From positions 30,468,427 to 30,532,426 of the forward strand of contig OX442315.1 of NCBI GenBank assembly GCA_949358305.1: a stretch of DNA of 64,000 bases, read 5' to 3'. How positions within the stretch are numbered: the first letter of the stretch is position 1; each line of letters opens with the position of its first letter. The translations under genes and the position numbers were made by a program. The notes below the pieces were generated by a model. The model made no database searches and had not been told where the DNA came from. It saw only the letters and a program-made list of their open reading frames with translations. Source of the DNA: Strigamia acuminata (taxonomy: Eukaryota > Arthropoda > Chilopoda > Geophilomorpha > Linotaeniidae). Positions 11,521 to 20,200 of this stretch are shown here, one piece after another.

Positions 11521-11691
11521 ATTGATGTTCACACTGAGCACAATGAAGAATTACAACGAGCTGAGGGTATTCAGCCGTCACCTATTAATTCCCAATCAAT
11601 CGTGATGAATCGTGATGAAATATGCATTCTGGTCACAGCCAACTCCACAACTGGAGAAAGTTCTGGATCGTCAATAGTTGACCAAACATTG
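11521..11691 (+). pseudogene. Isolated exon-like segment, unknown source gene
   Basis: A 57-codon open stretch bounded by a good acceptor (TTGGTTTACAG before it) and a good donor (GTAATG after it). Both boundaries are phase 0. The peptide begins IDVHTEHNEELQRAEG and is rich in polar residues (NSTTGESSGSS). I do not recognise the family. The frame stays open on both sides (11437-11733) and ends at the TAA that forms the left target-site duplication of the adjacent MITE. Given the neighbouring gene scraps, a captured exon fragment is likelier than an intact gene. No partner exons were found nearby. Confidence 0.35.
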
Positions 11692-11733
11692 GTAATGCTT
11701 CGGAGGCAATTATTGCAGGCAATTTTTCAGTAA

Positions 11734-12057
11734 GGGGCCGTCCATAAATTACGTAACGCTGATTTTTAGATTTTTAGACACCTTCCCCCCCCTTGTAACA
11801 AGGTCGGAACAAATCCACAAACCCCCCCTAGAATATTACGTAACAAAACTCACCACCCCCCCCCAAAAAAAAATTTTATACATGCTTATAATACAAAAAT
11901 TTACAAAAATTTTCAAAAATTTTCAAAAATGCTAAAAAAAAATTTGTTACGTAACATTTTTTAGAACCTCCCCCCCCTCCCCGTCGTAACAACCCGTAAC
12001 AAAATTTGAAACCCCCTTCCCCCCGCTCCAGGCGTTACGTAATTTATGGACGGCCCC
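11734..12057. mobile_element. MITE with GGGGCCGTCCATAAATTACG ends and TAA target duplication
   Basis: A 324-base non-autonomous DNA transposon. The left end reads GGGGCCGTCCATAAATTACG and continues TAACGC; the right end is its near-perfect inverse (GCGTTACGTAATTTATGGAC and on to GGCCCC). TAA flanks both sides (11731-11733 and 12058-12060). TWA target duplications are typical of PIF/Harbinger elements, which is the suggested superfamily. The interior has C-runs on the left, inverse-like C-runs on the right and A-rich repeats (CAAAAATTTT). Its right edge is also the left breakpoint of the duplicated DARS2 block. Confidence 0.85.
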
Positions 12058-12119
12058 TAAGCTCATGTTAGTACATAAAGAAAAATTTGTAAACGAAAAA
12101 AGATTGATTTTATTTTCAG

Positions 12120-12584
12120 GTTAGAGGCCGACATTACGATTTAGTGTTGAATGGAGTTGAAATTGGCGGTGGTTCGATTCGAATCCACGATGCAAAAATA
12201 CAGCGATACATATTGCAACAGATTCTTCAAGTAATTGCACAATTTTCAACCGAAATAACTTCATTGTTTATGTTTATCTAAAACAAACAATTTGCATTTC
12301 AGGAATCGCCATCAGAAATGGAATATTTCTTGTCGGCGCTTGACTCAGGTTGCCCACCTCACGGCGGAATTGCACCCGGGGTTGATCGTCTTATGGCAGT
12401 GTTGTGCGATGCTCCTTCCATTCGCGATGTGATGGCATTTCCAAAGTCATCGTCGGGTTTTGACTTGATGTCTAATGCACCAGCCCCAATTTCGGAGCAA
12501 GATGCTCGGTTGTATGGAGTGCAGTTTAAGAACGAACATACAAGAATTGTTAACAGCAACAAACAGGAAATTATAAACCAGTAA
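12120..12584 (+). pseudogene. Truncated DARS2 copy (last two exons only)
   Basis: Copies of DARS2 exon 15 (12120-12230) and exon 16 (12303-12584), with the intervening intron and both splice signals intact and no stop before the natural one. Exon 16 differs from the parent at six residues. These are GIALGVDR to GIAPGVDR inside class II motif 3, F to L and I to V just after it, L to S in [12 protein letters not shown], and K to N and R to S near the C-terminus. Everything upstream (anticodon domain, motifs 1 and 2) is absent, so it cannot encode a synthetase by itself. It could serve as an alternative 3' end only by trans or long-range splicing, for which there is no sign. Confidence 0.85.
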
Positions 12585-12690
12585 AAAATACAATAAACAT
12601 AAAGTTTATGAAATAAAATATAAAAAGATTACGAGACAACAGGTGATAATATAATTGACAAGTAATAACATTCGTATGAGAATAATACAT

Positions 12691-13038
12691 CTAAGCTTCC
12701 GGTAACAGTGGGGAAGATTCTGTTGGAGGCATTGGACTCTGACGTTGATTTAATTCGTGAAAAACCCGTCCGAGAGGTTTAACAAAGCTCATAGTAGTTA
12801 TACCAACCAAAAAGCCGGTAATAGAAAAATTCACGGCCAGCGAAGACCCATTAGTTTCCAAAATCCAACCGCCTAGGCCTGCAAAAACGAGACACACAAT
12901 CATCCCTGCTAAACTAATTAGACTCATATTTCTAAGAAGATTTCTCTGAATTGAAGTCAGCGATGGCTCTCGATTCCAGGGACAGGCGAACCATCTTCTA
13001 TCCATATTGCTGTGTTCTCGAACTTCTGCTGCTGACAT
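12691..13038 (-). CDS. Small two-helix membrane protein, duplicated copy
   Basis: A 115-residue paralogue of the 8425-8766 gene, still fully open and nearly identical. Visible differences are an added EH dipeptide near the N-terminus (AEVREHSNMDRR against AEVRSNMDRR, a six-base change), SLTPIQ to SLTSIQ, IICL to IVCL, GWVL to GWIL and SQMP to SPMP. Both hydrophobic segments and the ESSPLL dileucine-type tail are kept. Only about 45 bases of the ancestral upstream flank came with it, so the promoter may be new. It could be functional or a young pseudogene. The frame-preserving insertion and conservative substitutions lean mildly towards function. Confidence 0.55.
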   Translation of the reverse strand: MSAAEVREHSNMDRRWFACPWNREPSLTSIQRNLLRNMSLISLAGMIVCLVFAGLGGWILETNGSSLAVNFSITGFLVGITTMSFVKPLGRVFHELNQRQSPMPPTESSPLLPEA

Positions 13039-13093
13039 TTTATTTGACGCTTCTGATGTATTTAATGTTTGTTTGTGTAGTTACACCAAATGG

Positions 13094-13162
13094 TGTAGGC
13101 AACCAGGAGACGATAACAAGCTGTTGATGTGCGACACCTGTGATAAAGGATACCGTACATTT
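13094..13162 (+). pseudogene. PHD-finger fragment (KMT2-like)
   Basis: In one frame the sequence reads CRQPGDDNKLLMCDTC followed by DKGYRTF. This is the core of a PHD zinc finger, closest in wording to the fingers of KMT2C/KMT2D-type chromatin proteins, where CDTCDKGYHTFC is typical. The zinc-ligand histidine is replaced by arginine (GYRTF) and the following cysteine is missing, so the finger is incomplete. It begins within ten bases of the end of the duplicated block and stops after about 70 bases. It is a captured gene scrap, not a gene. Confidence 0.6.
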
Positions 13163-13168
13163 CGAATT

Positions 13169-13586
13169 TTACATTTTACAAACAACAATTAGGCAATTAT
13201 TTTTTTCAGATTTAAAATCTTTGTCTGTATCTTTATCACTCTCTGATTCCGTTGACGAATCTTTTTCAACCTGGCTTTGACAGGATATATTGCTGCCGAT
13301 ATTAATTTTCGAAGTTTGTCTTCTCAAATAAGGGCCTTGCACTAAGTTGATTTGTGGTTGCGGCGTTGCTGGTTGGTTAAATACTATGGTTCCAAAAATA
13401 TTCACTAGAAAATTCCACGTACTTGGATTTTCATTCATTAACATCATCTAGAATGACAAATTAAATTTGAATTAAATTTGAATGAAAATGAAAATGAAAA
13501 TAAAAACTTACGACTTGACAAACTAGCGCGATAACTGCGATTAATAGGGAGACTAGTAGGACTGCGATGAAGCCGGCGATAACCAT
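13169..13586 (-). CDS. Possible small single-pass membrane protein, two exons
   Basis: Exon 1 (13512-13586) encodes MVIAGFIAVLLVSLLIAVIA and LVCQV, a start methionine followed directly by a hydrophobic segment, and ends at a strong donor (GTAAGT). Exon 2 (13169-13447) follows an acceptor TTCTAG in phase 0. It adds 92 residues beginning MMLMNENPSTWNF, with a Pro/Gln patch (NQPATPQPQ) and an acidic serine-rich tail (SSTESESDKDTDKD). Total 117 residues. I recognise no family. The C-terminus abuts the PHD fragment, so the 3' end may have been replaced by the rearrangement. The two-exon structure with clean signals is the main support. Confidence 0.4.
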
Positions 13587-14174
13587 TTTAACCTCAAAGG
13601 TGAGAAACAAATCTAAACGAGAAATAAGTAAAAAAAAGTATTTCTATTTTCATCTTAAAAAACGTATAGAAATTTTTAATTTTTGATTTCTAAGCACTAC
13701 CTTTGTTTTTACCTTTTGTGTGACTCTTTGTGTAGGCGATGAAGCGGTGAATGGGCTGGTAAATTAGTGGCACTTCACGAAAGACCTTTTTTCTCAAAAC
13801 TTTTCAGTAAGAAATAATTTTTTTAAGAACGATTCTAGACTAATTGGATGATGCTTTACAACTTTCTAATTCACCTTTTTGCTCTATCTGTCACGGTTCT
13901 CGAGTTACAATATGGATGACCTTGAAGATGACCTCAGAGGTCAAATTGGATGTCATAATTGGATTTTCCCCGACATACAACCCTTACAATAATTTTGCTG
14001 AATCAACATCTAAAACAGTTTAGGAATTATTTACTGAGAACCAGACTTTCTGACCACCCTGTATAACGGAAAGAACGAAACTGAAAAATGTAAGTCACCA
14101 GTTAAGTTACCTTGACTGACCACATTCAAAGTACCGCGGCTTGGGTCAGAAGTGAAAGATCCATCAAGAAAGTG

Positions 14175-14595
14175 ATGGCGGCGGCTGTAAAACGTGTGTT
14201 TGGACTCCACGTTTTACTAACCACGGTTTTGCTCGTCGTGGGACACAATTCGGACGACGACGAGAGTGAATGTCATGACCGGTTTGGGAAAGCGAAGTGG
14301 TGTATTCCAGAGTTCGTAAACGCGGCGTTTAATGTACGGGTCGAGGCAACGAGTACTTGCGGGATTGGACAGCCGACAGAATTTTGTGTACAAACAGGAG
14401 TGACAGCCGCACAGAAATACTGCGATATCTGCGACGCCAGGTCCGCGAGGACGGGTCATGGATCGGAATATCTTACGAATTTTAATAACGGGGATAACTT
14501 AACGTGGTGGCAAAGTGAAACGTTATTAAAAGCAAGAAATCGACTCCCAGATACTCATTTTGCTGGCTTATTGCTTATTGCTTATTATTACTTTG
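14175..14595 (+). pseudogene. Isolated laminin-gamma-like N-terminal exon
   Basis: From ATG at 14175 the frame gives a signal peptide (MAAAVKRVFGLHVLLTTVLL). The start of a laminin N-terminal (LN) domain of gamma type follows: WCIPEFVNAAFNVRVEATST, CGIGQPTEFCVQTG, KYCDICDA, YLTNFNNGDNLTWWQSETLL. Laminin gamma chains are basement-membrane subunits of over 1,500 residues. After WWQSETLL the expected text (about QYP..NLTLHLG) is replaced by unrelated residues with a GCTTATT repeat. A consensus donor (G then GTAAGA) occurs at 14596 and the frame stops at 14627. No further laminin exon was seen on the + strand before Dscam begins. It is either a duplicated first-exon fragment or, less likely, the true first exon of a laminin gene whose remainder lies past the window. 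Confidence 0.75.
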
Positions 14596-15061
14596 GTAAG
14601 AATGTACTTAAAATCTTAAGATTTTAGTTTATTTTTAAACACGCCCTGGCTATTTGAACGCAAAAAATCTATTTTCATCAATTTATTTAAATTAATTAAT
14701 TTTTTCATGATTGCGGGTTTTTTGCGAGTTTTCGGATGTGGTTGCTACGTCGACTTCCAGTTGAGACAAAGGATGAGTTATGAGAGATAAATTTTGAGTG
14801 CATTTTCCTAAAGATGTGGCTAGTGAAATGTGGAATTTGCTCTTGATGTGGCATCATCAGTGTTGATGAACTTTGCACCGAGTCAAATCGTGGGAAATCA
14901 AATTTGATACTTAGAATTTAATATTTTTTAGAAGATTCTCAGTGCTCGCATACTTGATATTATAAATGGAAAGGTGGTGTTTTTAAAGAGAAAGTAATCT
15001 GTTAAATTGGGGTTAAAATTTGTCAGTTGTGTATCTTCACGTTCGACATTCTTCGAGTTGC

Positions 15062-15389
15062 AAATGGTTTTAATTTTTCCACTAATATTGTTATTACTTG
15101 GGACTATTTGTTGTGTTATTTCCTAATCCTATTAATTATATAGGGATTTGTTCTGTTTTAAGGTTTGTGTATAGATTTGTTCTGTATCTGTATTCTCATC
15201 AAGGATGGTGAACAATATCAATTGGTTATGGGCCATAGACACACAGGAAAATAAGGTTATTTTGAAGATTTTGTGCCAAATGGAGTTATTGTGAAGAAAA
15301 CCAGGAGGGGATAATCCACAAGCAGATAGGAAAAACACCATTTTGGACTTCAGGGACATTGAAATGGTTTTAATTTTTCCACTAATATT
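15062..15389. repeat. Pair of 28-base direct repeats 300 bases apart
   Basis: AAATGGTTTTAATTTTTCCA continuing CTAATATT occurs at 15062-15089 and again at 15362-15389 with no mismatch. Sequence between them is unrelated. It may be a target duplication or a local tandem remnant. Confidence 0.75.
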
Positions 15390-15640
15390 ATACTGTATAA
15401 CTGTCGAAATATTATCTGCTGTAATTGGAAACATGGCACAATTATGTTCCACGTTATTCTATCGCAGATATCGGTTCTTTTACTATTAGATAGGACGTGC
15501 ACACGTAAAAATATGAGAAATATTTCTAGATGGATTTTATGGAAATGGAAAAAAAAAGTTTTCGGTTTCAACCTTTGACGGGATTAAGTAACATGTTTCT
15601 CTAGTGAGTTCAATGGTCCCTGCTGAGTATTCTTGACGGC

Positions 15641-15760
15641 CGCAACAGTCGACGTCCGACGTAGGCAACAGTCGACAGTCAGCCGTCGAATGTCGACCGT
15701 CAGCCGGAATGGTCGACAGTCGACGTCCGACATATGCAACAGTCGACGGCTGACAACTGA
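15641..15760. repeat. GTCGAC-rich CpG repeat cluster
   Basis: GTCGAC or close variants occur at least five times, with CAACAGTCGAC blocks and two copies of AGTCGACGTCCGAC about 73 bases apart. It is a local GC- and CpG-rich island in AT-rich DNA, apparently a degenerate tandem array of mixed-orientation units. Confidence 0.7.
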
Positions 15761-15774
15761 CGATTCGGATTAAC

Positions 15775-15960
15775 GGGCAGCCTAAAACATTCTTTTTGCT
15801 GTTGGCTTCGATGCACAAAACCGAGGCAATTTACAGGAATTTGTTGCATTGTATTGTAACTCCTGAATAGAATGGCAGAAAAAAATACAGACCACGTCAG
15901 CACAAACTCATTGCTCATTTAATAAGCAGTTTATGATTTTTTTAAATGACCACTAAATTC
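15775..15960. repeat. Dispersed repeat, copy 2
   Basis: Diverged direct copy of 9659-9835, directly right of the GTCGAC cluster. See the copy 1 entry for the shared blocks. Confidence 0.55.
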
Positions 15961-16224
15961 AATATAAGCTTATGCTATCATGGTTTCTAGTCCATTTCGT
16001 CAAATTCTCTTGGCTTTAAGGATTGAGCATGCCTTTTGGAATAAATAAAAGTAAAGTAATAACAAAATGTTTTATTGAATAAAGATTTGCAAACTACAAA
16101 CCCCATGTGAACGAGGAAATAGCACATTTCAGTAAATATAAAAACTGCAACATTCACGCACTCATGCAATCACTCTCAAATGGCCATTTTTCATCCAGCA
16201 CTGAACACAAAACTGGTAATAAAT

Positions 16225-17272
16225 TTAAGTGCTGAAAAACAAAATTGAAAATTACTACCTCAAATCACAATTTCAATAAACACCAGTTGCAAACACGCAA
16301 TAATTTTTCATTACCTGTTATTTTGAGACGACAAACCGCTCTCAGACTCTGGTGGTGATGATTCGTTGGACGAAGTTGAATCTTGCTGATGATACAGAAG
16401 ATCGGGAACTATTTAACAGAAAAAAATCTTATTCAATCAAGCTAATCAGTTAAGAACAAACTAAACAACCTGTGTTGAACTGTCGGGTATTATACGTTGG
16501 TTCCAGAACTTGCAAGTTACAACTTTGCTTCTCAGCATATCTTTTCAGACTTAAGCCATCATAATGGTTGGGGGATGGTCCTGTCGCTATCACGGATTTG
16601 GAATAGATTTTGTGTGGTAACACGTCGCAGTACAATTGTGTTAAGCATGGTTTTTCTTTACAATACAAAAGCTCTTTTTCGTAATCGGTCTCTGCAATGT
16701 ATTAGTTCACCATATATCAAACTTTCAAAATATATAAAGCAACAAATACTGCGTAGAAAATACCTTTCCGTTGCATTTCATCATAGTCTACTTTGATGGA
16801 TTTTGGATGTTTTTTGACTTTCGAATATACAACATTTATTGGAAGCTTGCATCATAAAAGAATATATTTAGAAACCGTCGATGACACTCTCCAGTGTCAT
16901 TGGTGTTTTCTTACTACATTCGCTGATTGTAGTAATTCACTGCCTACACTCGGAGGATTAAAAGTTCTTAACTCTATCGAGTCTTCCATCAAGCAACCTG
17001 GAAGTTGATAGGTTGCGTATGGACATATATCGTCTTGAGTAGCTAAAAATTTTTATTTCTTATTTAATTTTTTTTCAAATTATCATCTCAAATTTTCATC
17101 TAGAATTGTAAAGCAAAAAGCATACCACCACTTGAGCTAAACAGTGCAGCTTCAGTGGTGCCTAATTCTTTGTGTGTCGTCGGTGAGTATTGCTGATGGT
17201 CATTACACGGGGTTTTCTGAAACTGCGATTGTTTTTGCGATTCGTTTTGGACGTAATGATGTTTTGGAGGAT
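16225..17272 (-). CDS. Dscam: Dscam cytoplasmic tail, six exons
   Basis: Exons 17126-17272, 16918-17042, 16764-16845, 16470-16691, 16315-16408 and 16225-16231 join in frame to a tail of about 226 residues. It holds tyrosine motifs suited to SH2-adaptor docking (DDICPYATYQLP, VDYDEMQ, TDYEKELLYC, EPTYNTRQFN) and a Ser/Glu-rich end (SSNESSPPESESGLSSQNN). The last exon contributes only ST and the stop, so the final two residues rest on an acceptor (TTTTTCAG) read by eye. The 125-base exon runs on after AAT as GTAGTAAG, which was taken as donor because the frame stops shortly after. Confidence 0.8.
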
Positions 17273-20200
17273 CTTAAAAAAAGGATTATCAGAATCTAAG
17301 GCAAATTAAGTGCAAATCTTGATAGCTTACTTCCTTGTTTATATCCAGTGTATCGTTTCCGATTCACCAAGTAACATCCGATGGTTAACAAAAATACTAC
17401 CACAGCAAATAACACGACTGTTGATATAATTACATTTATATCCAAATAAAAACGATAATGTTTGTTGTAGTTTTGTAGGGAAGAATCAGGTAACGCATCT
17501 GTTATATAATAAGCAACTCATTAAATTATTGTCACACTAATAAAAAATGTACAAGAATTGGCACAATTTCTCTTCAATTCAAGTTACTCTACCGTGTTCC
17601 TGAGACAGCATTACATCAAAATCCGCTATCGTTAATCCCGTATCACTGTGAGCCGTTATTCTCAATACGTAAGTAACTCCAGATGATAAGTCACCGACAG
17701 CAAAACTGTTTTGTTCAACTTTAACAGACTGCATGAGAAGTGTCCATTCCTTCTGATTAAAGGCACGATAATCCACACTTAAGTGTTTCACTTTACACAC
17801 TTCAGGATCTACGGATTGCCAAGCTCTCAAGTTCAAACTTACAAATGTAGAATTTACACTAATAAAAGAGTCCTTAGGAGGCACAATTGGAGCTACAAAT
17901 TAAATTCAAGTAATCAATAAAAAATTTAAATATGTAAAAATATGAAAATAATAATACACTTCACCTTTTCCTAATGTACTTATCAATGTGACTTCACTTG
18001 GCCGACTTTGTCCTAAACGATTGTACGCACTCATGTATAATTGATACCGTGTACCGCACTGAAGATCGGGTAGTGTGTAATTCGTAATATTAAATCCAAA
18101 ATGTAGATCCTGCCAATCTTCGCCAGCCCTCTTGTAGTTTAATGTGTAGCCTGCAAGCAGTAAATCAATAATTAATTATTTATAAATTATAATTTGTTTT
18201 TTGTTTTATTATTGCTTGTCACTGGCAGGATTCCAGAATCCTTAAAAGCACATTAAGAGTATTAATATTTTACTTTAATTATTACATTAATCAATAATTA
18301 AAGCGATGCTTAATTATTCAGAACGCCAATGCTGTTGTGTTTACCTTCAATGGCTGTACTTCCGTCGTCATCGACATACCACGAAGCTAGAATAGAAGAC
18401 GTGCTCAAAGGAGTGAATTTTACTACAGGTGGAGTTGGAGGCCCTGTAATCATATTTTATTATTTTTTAAAAACGAATCATCTTCCGTTTCGCTGCAGCG
18501 ACTGACCTGTCCTTTCTTTGTCAACTGAAAAATTCAAATTACATCAAGTTAATACAATTCCGATTTTAATTGGTTTTGTTTCACTTACTCTGAACTATCA
18601 CTTCATGTGTAAGCTCGTCTGTTGCATAAATATTGTGAATGCTGCAGGTGTAATTGCCGCTGTCGGAACTGCGTACATTTGCCATGTTAAGCGAACCATC
18701 ACTTGCAAATTGAAAACGAGATTCCTGCGTAATCTTCTTATCACTACAAAAAAATAAAAATGTTTTAATAGGATTACAATTATGATTTAACATTCTTCCA
18801 CATATCTTAAAACATCTTTCTAATACTAAATTTAAATGCATTAAAACACAATTGGACAAACAACTAAATTTATTACAACGACTCACAACTTAATGGTTTC
18901 ATTAATTTTTACCGTAATTTCCATTCTCTGTCTGGAGTTGGAATTCCGACAGATCGACACGACAGTTTGACTTCAGTATTTTGTGGAACTACGTGTTTTT
19001 CAGAAAACGATGCAATTTTTGCCGGAACTAGAACCAATTTGCATAAAAAGTAATAATAAATAAAACAAAACATCATGGTATCCTGTACGTACCGATTGAC
19101 GTGGGTGACTTGGAAACCAATGGTGATTGTGCTCCATCACCAACCGACGTTGCAGTAGTTACCCAAAATTCGTAATTATTGTTTTCTTGCAGACCCCTTG
19201 CTTCGTAATATAGTTGGTTTGCAGGCAATGAATGAGTCACCGCATCCTAATCATCCAAATTATAATTTTTTCCAGCAATGAATATTAAAAATAAGTAGTA
19301 AACGAACCGTTTCTTGTTGACCATTTCTCTTCATGTATATTGAATACTTAGTAATAATGCCGTTCGGATTTCGCGGTGGGAGCCACGATACTAATATAGC
19401 ATCGGACGACATGACAAGAGCTTTAATTTCAGCTGGGGGGCCTGGAACTGCATCAAATTTGAATAACATCAAATGAAGAATTAAAGCAACACCCGAACAT
19501 TTAAGTATTAAAATCGACAAATAAATCCAAATCTACTGAATAGGATGGAGATTAAAAGTAAGTAATCGCTCTAACCACTCTCTAATGTTTGGCATTGAAT
19601 AGTTTCGCTGAACATGCCATCTCCAGCTCGTGTGTATGCGGCAACGGAAACCGTATAATTTGAAAAACTGCGTAGTTTAGTCAATTCCATTTGAGTTGAT
19701 TTCGTTGTAACCGATGATTTTTCTACGGCAGAAAATAATACAATTTCAAAACGGTGAAGAATCCACAAGAACTATTAAATACCTTTAAAATTACTGTCTG
19801 ATTCGTAATATAACTTGTAACCTTGCAGTACACCGTGAATGGTTTCGGGTTTTGGCGCTTTCCAACTCACAAGAATAACATTCGACGATAATGTTGAGCA
19901 TTTAACATTATGTGGGGATTGACTCGGCACTAAATAAACAGAAATGATTGAATTACAATTCTTAATTTTTCTTCCAAAAGCTAATGGTAAATACCATATT
20001 TGTAATTTACAAACTTTTAAGAAAATAAATGAATACACAATAATGTGTTAGATTTGTTAAATGTTTCAATTTTTGACTAATTGTTTCTGTTGGCGGGAAC
20101 TCTCCTTTTAAATTTAATTTTAATTTTTCATATTTGTCCAACAATTTAGCCGTTTGTTTGATGTTTCCCACTCTTCATTACCATTCATTAAAAGGAAAGA

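Larger units (their letters stand above)
12058..13086. repeat. Segmental duplication, second copy
   Basis: Direct copy of 7789-8814. The left boundary is the MITE target site TAA. The right boundary is GTAGTTACAC, where similarity stops and a PHD-finger scrap begins. It carries the last two DARS2 exons and the small membrane-protein gene. Confidence 0.9.
14628..16224. other. Repeat-rich gap before the Dscam 3' end
   Basis: No gene seen. It contains a 28-base exact direct repeat exactly 300 bases apart (15062-15089 and 15362-15389), the GTCGAC-rich cluster (15641-15760) and a dispersed repeat (15775-15960). The last 250 bases should be the Dscam 3' UTR, with TTTATT (AATAAA on the - strand) near 16070. 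Confidence 0.55.

Noticed and set aside
12058-13100. Helitron capture as the cause of the gene-fragment mosaic
   Set aside because: A hairpin exists at the right junction (13082-13097) but it is not followed by CTRR, and the left end is a TAA-flanked inverted-repeat element rather than a TC terminus.
14112-14174. Upstream start for the laminin-like exon
   Set aside because: The residues before 14175 are polar and would bury the signal peptide; the ATG at 14175 places the hydrophobic core correctly.
16450-16668. Separate 72-residue gene opposite the + strand frame at 16497-16796
   Set aside because: The - strand frame is a Dscam cytoplasmic exon (16470-16691) with matching phases on both sides; the + strand frame is its shadow.
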